NCBI GenBank assembly: GCA_037968895.1
Contig: JBBKWJ010000149.1
Location: forward strand, 1-6,488
Reading direction: 5' to 3'
Source of the DNA: JBBKWJ01 sp037968895
Lineage (GTDB): Bacteria > Actinomycetota > Acidimicrobiia > Acidimicrobiales > SZUA-35
Length of the DNA: 6,488 nucleotides
The first letter of the stretch is position 1. Every line of letters starts with the position of its first letter. This document shows, piece after piece, positions 1 to 5,073 of the stretch. The position numbers and the translations under genes were made by a program. Below the pieces are notes generated by a model that was not told where the DNA came from, searched no databases, and saw nothing but the letters and a program-made list of their open reading frames with translations.

Positions 1-750
1 GTTGTCTTCGACAGAAAGCACGACCGCCGCTGACGGCAGTCCGATGTCGTAGTCGGCAAGTAGCACGGGGCCAAGCTGGCCGAAGACGATGATGGTGTCG
101 CCCCTCAGCTCGGCAGTTAGCTCGAGCGTCTCGGAGCGAGTAACACCATGAATCGTGAAGTCGCCGGTTGCCGACATCGTGATCGGTTCGCCGTCGGCCG
201 GCACCGAACCAATGTCAATGGGGTCGGTGAGCACGAAGGACGCTTCGGGGAAATCGCTCGTCTCAATCGATTGTCCCCGCAGGGCCGATGTGCGGCCGCT
301 GCTGTCGGTGATGAGCTGAGTCATGTCCACGAGGATGTCGACGGTCGTGATGGTCGTGCCGCTGATCTCAAGCGATCCCGAGACACCCGGACTGCGACCA
401 ACCACCGTCTTGGCTCCGACACTGGCAAGTTCTTCGTCGATCCGGAAGCCTGCGAAGGTCGCGTCGCACACATCGCTCAGACACGCATCGTTGAAGGTGC
501 CGATTGACGTGTCAACCGTCCATACACCGTCCACGCCGTCGGCGACGTCTGCATTGTCAGCATTAGCAGCAGCAACGGCGCCGTCGCGGGCGGCGGCTGC
601 CGCGCCACTATTGACATCTTCGGCGGACGTGTCGCGTAGAAAGACAAACCAGATTGCGGCGACGAGTGCAGCAGCGACCACAACGGCGGCGAGCCACATT
701 GGCCCCTTGCTTCGGCCGGTATTGGCTTCGGTGTTCAGCTGATCCGTCAT
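1..750 (-). CDS. Membrane-anchored YceI-family protein, C-terminus cut by window edge
   Basis: The minus-strand frame is open from an ATG at 750 to the window edge: 250 codons, no stop. Residues 1-17 are short and polar (MTDQLNTEAN at the start). Residues 18-38 form a hydrophobic membrane segment (MWLAAVVVAAALV onward), followed by an Ala/Asp-rich linker to about residue 80. From about residue 86 the sequence has YceI hallmarks: VWTVDTSIGTF, ATFAGFRIDEELA, a TTVDILVDM strand, SDFPEASFVLTD, and GDFTIHGVTRSETLEL. YceI proteins are lipocalin-like beta-barrels that bind isoprenoid-type lipids. Here the barrel should sit outside the membrane, tethered by the N-terminal helix. The visible end (VVLSVEDN) suggests only about 15 residues are missing. 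A GAGGG Shine-Dalgarno lies at 754-758. The ligand cannot be told from sequence. Family assignment is confident; physiological role is not. Confidence 0.9.
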   Translation of the reverse strand, partial: MTDQLNTEANTGRSKGPMWLAAVVVAAALVAAIWFVFLRDTSAEDVNSGAAAAARDGAVAAANADNADVADGVDGVWTVDTSIGTFNDACLSDVCDATFAGFRIDEELASVGAKTVVGRSPGVSGSLEISGTTITTVDILVDMTQLITDSSGRTSALRGQSIETSDFPEASFVLTDPIDIGSVPADGEPITMSATGDFTIHGVTRSETLELTAELRGDTIIVFGQLGPVLLADYDIGLPSAAVVLSVEDN

Positions 751-799
751 AGTCCCTCACATCTGATCGTTTGACGTCGCCCGATGCTAGACCCCAAAT

Positions 800-826
800 G
801 TTCAGGTACCAGGTACGCGGTACATA
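800..826 (-). repeat. GGTAC heptamer repeat, copy 1
   Basis: This 27-bp segment contains three tandem heptamers on the plus strand (AGGTACC, AGGTACG, CGGTACA) preceded by GTTC. It differs from the copy at 2775-2801 by one base. It lies 22 bp past the stop of the SARP gene and 49 bp before the YceI start. A possible -10 (TAGCAT, minus, 784-789) puts the repeat over the -35 region of a YceI promoter, so an operator role is possible here. GTACC and GGTAC arms can form a short hairpin. Function is inferred only. Confidence 0.7.
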
Positions 827-847
827 AACGCGGGCCGGCTGTCGTGC

Positions 848-1648
848 TCACCAGTCAAGGGTCGAAGGATCGAATCCAGCGGGGTCGATGGCTGCTGCAT
901 CGGCGCCACCGCTCGCCAGCGAGCGGGCAGTCCGACCGAGCTGCGCCGATGGTTTGAGTTCGTAGTCGGCTTCCAGAATGGCTCGAGCCCGGTCGAAGGC
1001 TGCCGTTACCTCGCTCGATCGTCCGGCCTCGCTTAGCGCGGTGAAGAGCAAGACCCAGAGGGGCTCTCGGAGCGGGTGCTCGATCGTGAGAGCTTCAAGA
1101 TCCGCGATCATTGATTCTCCACGGCCTGCTCCGATCTCTGCCTCGATCAACGCCTGACGGGCCGCTAGATGCAATTCGCGGAGTCGGCGGATCTCCGGTT
1201 GAGCGAAGTCGAGATAGGAAGCGTCCATATACGGTTCACCACGCCACAGCGTGAGGATCGAGCGCAGCTCCGACGCAGATGATTGGGTGTTACCGCGCCG
1301 CAATACTTCTCGTGCTGCGGCGAACCGGATCTCGAACTCATGGGAGTCGACGCGCTCTGCAGCGAGGACGAGCGAGTACCCGGTCGATCGAGTCACGAGG
1401 TGTGTGGACGCTGAACCAGGTTCCGGACCGAGCTGGTTCCGCAGCCGGAAAATCGCTGTCTGGAGCGCATGCTCAGCATCTATCGGCTGCTGCCCTTCCC
1501 AGATGGCCTCGGCGAGGCGATCGGTCGACACGACTTCGTTGAGGTGCAAGACCAGCATCAGGAGAAGTTGGCAAAGACGCGGCGTGAGCTGCCGTTCTTC
1601 CTGGTCATCACCCCAGACCCTGAGATCTCCGAGGACCGCAACGCGCAT
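848..1648 (-). CDS. Stand-alone SARP-type transcriptional regulator (winged helix + BTAD)
   Basis: The product is 266 residues. Residues 1-95 resemble an OmpR-like winged-helix DNA-binding domain: MRVAVLGDLRVWGD, a helix with VVSTDRLAEAIWEG, ALQTAIFRLRNQLG as the recognition region, and THLVTRSTGYSLVL as the wing. Residues about 100-245 match the BTAD helical repeat domain: VDSHEFEIRFAAAREVL, LWRGEPYMDASYLDFAQPEI, LREPLWVLLFTALSEAGR and AFDRARAILEADYELKPS. This is the domain order and size of small SARPs such as ActII-ORF4; no ATPase or TPR region follows. SARPs activate transcription by binding heptamer direct repeats near the -35 box. The start was set at 1648 because AGGGAGGT (1657-1664) lies 8 bp upstream and the SARP fold begins there. 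The frame stays open to 1930, but that stretch encodes low-quality sequence across the promoter. No biosynthetic cluster is visible nearby, so the target is most likely its own gene and perhaps the divergent secreted protein. Confidence 0.9.
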   Translation of the reverse strand: MRVAVLGDLRVWGDDQEERQLTPRLCQLLLMLVLHLNEVVSTDRLAEAIWEGQQPIDAEHALQTAIFRLRNQLGPEPGSASTHLVTRSTGYSLVLAAERVDSHEFEIRFAAAREVLRRGNTQSSASELRSILTLWRGEPYMDASYLDFAQPEIRRLRELHLAARQALIEAEIGAGRGESMIADLEALTIEHPLREPLWVLLFTALSEAGRSSEVTAAFDRARAILEADYELKPSAQLGRTARSLASGGADAAAIDPAGFDPSTLDW

Positions 1649-1674
1649 GTGGCCGCACCTCCCTCTAGGCGTTG

Positions 1675-1703
1675 ACAGTAACTTCACGTCGGCTCCAAGA
1701 CAA
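1675..1703 (-). promoter_or_regulatory. Candidate promoter of the SARP gene
   Basis: On the minus strand TTGTCT (1703-1698) is followed by exactly 17 bp and then TACTGT (1680-1675). These are acceptable -35 and TAnnnT -10 hexamers. Transcription would start near 1668, just before the Shine-Dalgarno at 1657-1664, giving a leader of about 20 nt. The 11-bp repeat array starts 4 bp upstream of the -35 box. No start-site data; hexamer matches are partial. Confidence 0.5.
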
Positions 1704-1707
1704 GGGC

Positions 1708-1784
1708 GGTGATCGGTTGGTGATCGGTTGGTGATGGAGCGGTGCCGACGCAGCGATCGCCCGGTGACCGATTGGAGACGGCCC
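1708..1784. promoter_or_regulatory. Seven 11-bp direct repeats, probable SARP operator array
   Basis: Units begin at 1708, 1719, 1730, 1741, 1752, 1763 and 1774 with no slip in register. The first two are identical (GGTGATCGGTT). Later units are GGTGATGGAGC, GGTGCCGACGC, AGCGATCGCCC, GGTGACCGATT and GGAGACGGCCC. Positions 2 and 4 are G in all seven, and positions 1-8 follow GGTGA(T/C)(C/G)G, while positions 9-11 vary. A conserved 7-8-bp block repeated every 11 bp, one helical turn, is the known layout of SARP binding sites. The array lies between the SARP gene and the divergent secreted-protein gene, next to the SARP promoter candidate. Binding by this particular SARP is inferred. Confidence 0.75.
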
Positions 1785-1819
1785 CGCGTGCAGTCCGTTC
1801 CACTATGGCTGGGCGCAGA

Positions 1820-1848
1820 TTGCGTGATGGGGTGCGGCCCCGTATGTC
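1820..1848 (+). promoter_or_regulatory. Weak candidate promoter of the secreted-protein gene
   Basis: TTGCGT (1820-1825), a 17-bp spacer and TATGTC (1843-1848) form a loose -35/-10 pair about 124 bp before the ATG at 1972. It lies 35 bp beyond the repeat array, further than usual for direct SARP activation. The leader that would result contains two small hairpins (arms 1895-1899/1903-1907 and 1923-1929/1942-1948), the second ending 11 bp before the Shine-Dalgarno GAGGGA (1960-1965). Low confidence. Confidence 0.25.
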
Positions 1849-1971
1849 GCAGTGTTGAGGTCCGGTGTTCGGCGATCTGGCTCGTCCAGCAGGTCTTCGT
1901 TTCGAAGCGACCTTGGCCTAGCGGCGACATTCAACCGTCTCTGTCGTCACAATTAGATTGAGGGAACTGAC

Positions 1972-2595
1972 ATGACGAAACTACTAAGCGCGCTCTTTGC
2001 CGCTCTGCTCTGCTTGGGAGTACTAGCCGCACCATCGGCTGCAGACCCCCCGGGCAACGGGCTGGACAGCACTGAAGGCGTCTTCGACTTCGGCGTCGGC
2101 GATGGCACCGGGGGAATGACGGAACTGACGCACGACCGCAACGCAATCACAATGGATGCCGACATCACTGGTCTAGAACCGGGTCACGCCTACACGCTCT
2201 GGCTTATCATTTTCAACAACCCGGCGGCATGCGTGGACGGCTGTGGTGAAGACGACCTCTTCCGAAACGGTGTGCTCGCCTCGGGCATCTTCTCCGGAAT
2301 CGGAGGATTCGCTGACGGTGACGGCAATTTGAGCGGTTACAAGATGACTGCTGAGGGCTATGACAACGGTACAACGCTGTTCGGCCCTGGCCTGAAGTCG
2401 GCAAAGCAGGCCGAAGTCCATGTCATTGTCCGCTCGCACGGGCCCGAGTCCGGCGATGCAGCTGTTAGCGCACTACAGATAAGCACGGTCGATGGCGGTT
2501 GCGATGGCGCCGATGTTGAAGACGTCCCACCAGATGCACTTGGGGAGTGCGGCGACGTGGGAGCCTCCGTCCACCTGTCGTACAAGACGAAGTAG
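1972..2595 (+). CDS. Secreted four-cysteine protein of unknown function
   Basis: The product is 207 residues. A Sec signal peptide is clear: MTK, then a hydrophobic core (residues 4-20), with likely signal peptidase I cleavage after PSA or PSAA near residue 23-24. The Cys at residue 14 is inside the core and lacks a Gly/Ala before it, so a lipoprotein is unlikely. The mature part is acidic and beta-rich by appearance, with a striking segment at residues 66-92 (ITGLEPGHAYTLW, IFNNPAACVDGC). Four cysteines remain after cleavage (87, 91, 177, 193), the first two as CxxxC, suggesting two disulfides in an extracellular protein. The GLEPGHAYTLW segment and the late AEVHVIVRSHGP strand resemble a small beta-sandwich, but I do not recognise a named family; a CHRD-like fold was considered and is unproven. 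GAGGGA lies 6 bp before the ATG. Being divergent from the SARP gene, it may be under its control. Confidence 0.85.
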   Translation: MTKLLSALFAALLCLGVLAAPSAADPPGNGLDSTEGVFDFGVGDGTGGMTELTHDRNAITMDADITGLEPGHAYTLWLIIFNNPAACVDGCGEDDLFRNGVLASGIFSGIGGFADGDGNLSGYKMTAEGYDNGTTLFGPGLKSAKQAEVHVIVRSHGPESGDAAVSALQISTVDGGCDGADVEDVPPDALGECGDVGASVHLSYKTK

Positions 2596-2673
2596 CGATA
2601 CTCCGTTGGTCCACTCCGTCGGAGATCTGGGTGGAGCGGATAGATCGGAAGTCAATAGACAACACAGCGAGTG

Positions 2674-2703
2674 GGCCCTCACACCTGACCGGGTGCGAGG
2701 GCC
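2674..2703. terminator. Hairpin terminator candidate between convergent genes
   Basis: GGCCCTC (2674-2680) pairs with GAGGGCC (2697-2703). After one mismatch, four more base pairs (2682-2685 with 2692-2695) close a six-base loop. There is no strong T tract on either side. It lies 78 bp past the secreted-protein stop and about 130 bp past the stop of the opposing membrane-protein gene, so it could serve both. The rest of 2596-2831 holds only this hairpin and repeat copy 2; I see no gene there. Confidence 0.6.
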
Positions 2704-2774
2704 TTCGCCGTTCGTACCGCCGCACCAGATCAGAACAAGGTGGACAGCCCAGCCGGCCGGTGCCGAGCGGGATA

Positions 2775-2801
2775 GTTCAGGTACCAGGTACGGGGTACAT
2801 A
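2775..2801 (-). repeat. GGTAC heptamer repeat, copy 2
   Basis: It matches copy 1 at 26 of 27 positions, with heptamers AGGTACC, AGGTACG and GGGTACA. It lies 30 bp downstream of the stop of the minus-strand membrane-protein gene and within a convergent intergenic region, so it cannot be a promoter element for either neighbour. That favours a 3'-end role such as a terminator or processing hairpin, or a dispersed palindromic repeat. Confidence 0.7.
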
Positions 2802-2831
2802 GATCCGTACGACATTTAGAAGGGTCCCCGT

Positions 2832-3584
2832 TTACCAGTATTCCTCGTGGTGGATGTTGCCTGGCTGCTTGCGGAGGTCGAGGGTCATCCCCCGCTCAAT
2901 GAGGGCGACGACAATCACCCCGAGCGGCAGCACCGACATCATGAACAGATGACGGATTGATTCGCTAAGAAAGTCGGGTTCAAGGCCAAGAAGCCAGATA
3001 CCCGCGAGATAGATCGCAACCGCCGCAATGAGGAAGTCCAATAGTTGTTGCGTTCTCGCGGCGACTACAACGAGGGCCAAGATGCCAAGAACGGCGACGA
3101 TCAGAGTGCGAGGGTCGGTGTACGGGCTTAACACAAACCCATAGTCGAAGACCTCGAAGTTCAGCTTGCCCCGCATGTATTGGGGCGAGTTGAAGAGTTG
3201 TCCAACGTGAGCCAGCCGATGGAACCCAAGTGTGTACGGTCCCGCCGTCCCCTCGTAGAACAACACAGCCCGCAACACAGTCCCAATCGACCACACCAGT
3301 GCGATGATCGCCGCGAATGCGCCAGCCTTGGCCGGCTGACCAAAGGTGCTCGCAGCCGGATTGCCGGCATAGGGCCCCGCGCCGGTCCATTGTCCCGACG
3401 GTGGTTGTGGCGCCGCCCATTGGTGAGAGGGCATCTGCTGAGCCGGACCTGCTGGCGGCGCCCAGTTGGCCGGCGGCGGAGTCGTGGGCACGGCTTCTAT
3501 CGACGTTGATCCGCAATCGGCACACCATTGGGCGCTAGCCGACGCGGCCATTCCGCATTCGGTACACGCACGTGGTTGATTCAT
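2832..3584 (-). CDS. Zinc-ribbon, proline-rich four-helix membrane protein with reductase-like tail
   Basis: The product is 250 residues. Residues 7-24 form a zinc ribbon (CTEC and CADC pairs: Cys 7, 10, 21, 24). Residues 33-85 are a Pro/Ala/Gln/Gly-rich linker with repeated W-A-P and P-x-G-Q-W elements. Four hydrophobic segments follow: about 88-110, 160-176, 181-201 and 212-228. Residues 228-250 (LIERGMTLDLRKQPGN, then IHHEEYW) do not suit a membrane protein; 21 of 23 match the C-terminus of the ferredoxin-NADP reductase at 5074. The start at 3584 was chosen because GAGGGGG (3593-3599) lies 8 bp upstream and the zinc ribbon begins at once. An ATG at 3629 has no good ribosome site, though a possible -10 (TAGCCT, 3641-3646) would make that longer form nearly leaderless. 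The body belongs to no family I can name. Zinc ribbon plus Pro-rich linker plus membrane helices is common in actinobacterial envelope proteins of unknown role. Confidence 0.8.
   Translation of the reverse strand: MNQPRACTECGMAASASAQWCADCGSTSIEAVPTTPPPANWAPPAGPAQQMPSHQWAAPQPPSGQWTGAGPYAGNPAASTFGQPAKAGAFAAIIALVWSIGTVLRAVLFYEGTAGPYTLGFHRLAHVGQLFNSPQYMRGKLNFEVFDYGFVLSPYTDPRTLIVAVLGILALVVVAARTQQLLDFLIAAVAIYLAGIWLLGLEPDFLSESIRHLFMMSVLPLGVIVVALIERGMTLDLRKQPGNIHHEEYW
2833..2903 (-). repeat. 71-bp direct repeat, copy A (reductase 3' end inside membrane-protein gene)
   Basis: This copy is identical to 5075-5145 at 66 of 71 positions, in the same orientation and reading frame. Identity starts exactly at the Leu-228 codon and ends inside the stop codon (TAA here, TAG in copy B). 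Only two of the five differences change the protein (Ile/Val and His/Tyr). Sequence outside the 71 bp is unrelated on both sides. Confidence 0.95.
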
Positions 3585-3678
3585 TCCACAAGCCCCCTCA
3601 AGCCGTGTGCAGATCTCCGGACTCACCATCCGTGCGGGTAAGGCTAGGTCACCGGCTCCGTGCGCGCCAGCGAAAAGA

Positions 3679-3706
3679 GTTCAGGTACCAGGTACGTGTA
3701 CCTGAA
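3679..3706 (-). terminator. GGTAC repeat copy 3, perfect hairpin with T-rich run-out
   Basis: The first 18 bp (3679-3696) are identical to copies 1 and 2. The rest diverges so that TTCAGGTAC (3680-3688) and GTACCTGAA (3698-3706) form a perfect 9-bp stem with a 9-base loop. Read on the minus strand the stem is followed by CTCTTTTC (3679-3672), so this copy resembles an intrinsic terminator. It would serve leftward transcription from the reductase gene or the transposase gene, and it precedes the membrane-protein gene by 94 bp. Confidence 0.6.
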
Positions 3707-3735
3707 AAGCATGCAACTCGAAGAGGCCCGAGCTG

Positions 3736-3751
3736 TGGCGCCCCGGCGCCA
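3736..3751. terminator. GC-rich palindrome, possible original reductase terminator
   Basis: TGGCGCC (3736-3742) and GGCGCCA (3745-3751) form a perfect 7-bp stem with a CC loop, plus an imperfect extension (GAG 3730-3732 with CTC 3755-3757). There is no T tract. With the insertion sequence removed it would lie about 35 bp past the reductase stop codon, so the insertion separates the reductase gene from it. Confidence 0.45.
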
Positions 3752-3773
3752 GGACTCGCTTAGTGAGATGCTC

Positions 3774-4835
3774 CTATAGGTTGTCAAGCACCATCTGGTC
3801 GTCCTTCAGGATCCTCCAGACTCGTCGAGCGACATAGCGTTTCAGTCCCCGGATTGCCTCACGCTTCGTTTTCCCCTGGCTGATCCGACGCTCGATGTAG
3901 GCCCTCGTCTCGTCATGGTTCGACATCCGAACCGTCACGATCCGCCATAGGGCATTGTTCGCTTGCCGGTCACCACCACGGTTCAGTCGGTGACGGTTCT
4001 GCCGCCCGCTGGACGCATCGACCGGCGAGACACCACAAAGCGCGGAGAACGCGGCGTCAGTTGAAACCCGGCCAGGGTTCGATCCGAACGCGATCAACAG
4101 GTCAGCAGCAACCTGCGGGCCCACGCCATGTTCGGCGAGTAACTGGGGCGGGGCAGCTGTCTCAACAAGCCGGCACCGAATCGCTGCTAGATCAGCTATC
4201 TCATCATTGAGGTAGCTGATCCGGCGTGCCAGCGAACGCATCGAGTGTTTCGTGGCGCTGGTTTCGTCGATGCCGCTCACTCGAAACCTCACCGCCCGTG
4301 CCACGATGTCGACCATGTTTAAGTCACGGAACGAGCCTCGCAGCGACTCCGGAGCGGTGACAAGAAGCGCACGGAGTTGATTGATGGCCTGCGTGCGAGC
4401 TTTCACAGCCGACCGGTGCGCTACCCGATTGGTTCGCAGCCCCTCGATCACGCCGCTACGACCGCGCGGTTGAGCCGAAGCCTCGCCTGATTGAACAGCC
4501 CTCGCTGCTGCGAGCGCGTCGGCATGATCAGATTTTCCGTGTCGCCGTCGGTGTTGACGATTAGGGCGGCTGACCTCGATGCAACACACATTGCGTGTTT
4601 CGGCGTAGCGAACTAGTCCTGTGCCCCATGAACCGGTCCCTTCGATCCCAGCCTGGTCGATCACGCCGAACTCTGATGCCCAATCGATCAGGTCGCGATA
4701 GCCGTGTTGATCGGCTGGGAATGCTTCGGTGCCGAGGGTCCTGCCGAGTTCGTCTAACGCAACCGCGACATGCGAATCGGCGTGAGTGTCGACACCGATC
4801 GTGACACGAGTCGGTGTTTCTGTAAGTGTTGTCAT
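3774..4835 (-). CDS. IS110-family DEDD transposase (bridge-RNA-guided recombinase)
   Basis: The product is 353 residues, typical for the family. The N-terminal RuvC-like domain carries the acidic tetrad: D16 in GVDTHADSH, E65 in IEGTGSWG, and D103 and D106 in KSDHADA. A coiled-coil-like helical middle follows (about 135-225). The C-terminal Transposase_20-type domain runs from AEHGVGPQVAADLL (about 234) through FSALCGVSPVDASSGRQNRHRLNRGG, where S275 or S276 before Gly should be the nucleophilic serine, to LWRIVTVRM. It looks intact with no frameshift. The start at 4835 has AAGGG 8 bp upstream and begins at the conserved domain. The frame stays open to 5090, but that extension would run through the structured non-coding end and out of the element, so it is not used. 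Enzymes of this family excise and insert the element through a circular form, guided by an element-encoded RNA. Confidence 0.95.
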   Translation of the reverse strand: MTTLTETPTRVTIGVDTHADSHVAVALDELGRTLGTEAFPADQHGYRDLIDWASEFGVIDQAGIEGTGSWGTGLVRYAETRNVCCIEVSRPNRQHRRRHGKSDHADALAAARAVQSGEASAQPRGRSGVIEGLRTNRVAHRSAVKARTQAINQLRALLVTAPESLRGSFRDLNMVDIVARAVRFRVSGIDETSATKHSMRSLARRISYLNDEIADLAAIRCRLVETAAPPQLLAEHGVGPQVAADLLIAFGSNPGRVSTDAAFSALCGVSPVDASSGRQNRHRLNRGGDRQANNALWRIVTVRMSNHDETRAYIERRISQGKTKREAIRGLKRYVARRVWRILKDDQMVLDNL

Positions 4836-4880
4836 TGCCAAGCCCTTTCGTAGTTGGAGAGGTTTGGCAGGCATCGTTGG

Positions 4881-5050
4881 AGTTGCGGACAGCACTGTGA
4901 CGGGGCTTCTAGTCCAAGCTCCTATCAGGTCACGTTCCCTCGACGACGCGTGCCAGAGGGGTCTTCCCGGGCCCGGTAGACGGATCTCACTCAAGGCACG
5001 AAGCCAGCGAAGCGATGAGTCATACCGGGTGGGAAGACCCCCAACTACAT
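4881..5050 (-). ncRNA. Predicted IS110 bridge RNA
   Basis: The non-coding end upstream of the transposase, read in the transposase direction, contains a long hairpin: GGGGTCTTCCC (4958-4968) with GGGAAGACCCC (5031-5041), then CCCGGTA/TACCGGG (4972-4978 with 5023-5029) and ACTCA/TGAGT (4989-4993 with 5016-5020). Four guide-like segments appear in order along the RNA. 5005-5015 equals the left flank at 5056-5066 (11 nt). 4984-4991 is complementary in sense to the right flank 3762-3769 (8 nt). 4918-4925 equals the right element end 3770-3777 (8 nt). 4895-4900 is complementary in sense to the left element end 5053-5058 (6 nt). Target-loop guides first and donor-loop guides second is the order described for the IS621 bridge RNA, and the length is similar. 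Exact RNA ends are unknown. Confidence 0.7.
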
Positions 5051-5073
5051 AATCACAGCGAAGCGAACGGCGG

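Larger units (their letters stand above)
3770..5059 (-). mobile_element. IS110-family insertion sequence, about 1.29 kb
   Basis: The element contains a DEDD transposase (3774-4835) and a non-coding end of about 220 bp upstream of it, with no terminal inverted repeats, as in the IS110 group. The ends were placed using four guide-like matches in the non-coding part (see the ncRNA entry). They agree on a GC core present at both junctions (3770-3771 and 5058-5059), so the element body is 3772-5057. The transposase stop codon lies only 2 bp inside the right end. The insertion is 14 bp downstream of the reductase stop codon and leaves that gene intact. No target duplication beyond the core is visible. 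The boundary estimate is inference; a CT core (5057-5060 region against 3767-3768) was the main alternative. Confidence 0.8.

Noticed and set aside
1708..1784. CRISPR-like array
   Set aside because: Units are 11 bp with 3-bp variable parts, far too short for repeats and spacers; no cas gene is present.
1649..1930. In-frame N-terminal extension of 94 residues for the SARP gene
   Set aside because: It runs through the repeat array and promoter, has no domain character, and a strong ribosome site lies just before the ATG at 1648.
1954..1959. TAGATT as a -10 box of the secreted-protein gene
   Set aside because: It directly abuts the Shine-Dalgarno at 1960-1965, leaving no room for the ribosome site in the transcript.
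1972..2040. Lipoprotein signal with Cys 14
   Set aside because: The residue before Cys is Leu and the Cys lies in the middle of the hydrophobic core; an A-x-A signal peptidase I site follows.
2465..2902. Overlapping open frames on both strands around the end of the secreted-protein gene
   Set aside because: They are rich in Arg/Ser/Pro as expected for shadow frames of GC-rich DNA, lack ribosome sites, and cross the terminator hairpin and repeat copy 2.
3585..3629. Longer start for the zinc-ribbon protein
   Set aside because: The 15 extra residues have no feature and the ATG lacks a ribosome site, whereas 3584 has GAGGGGG at good spacing. A nearly leaderless transcript could still use it.
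3767..5061. CT as the core dinucleotide of the insertion sequence
   Set aside because: It fits the target guides in part, but the left donor guide match ends at GC and the right donor guide match begins there; GC suits all four.
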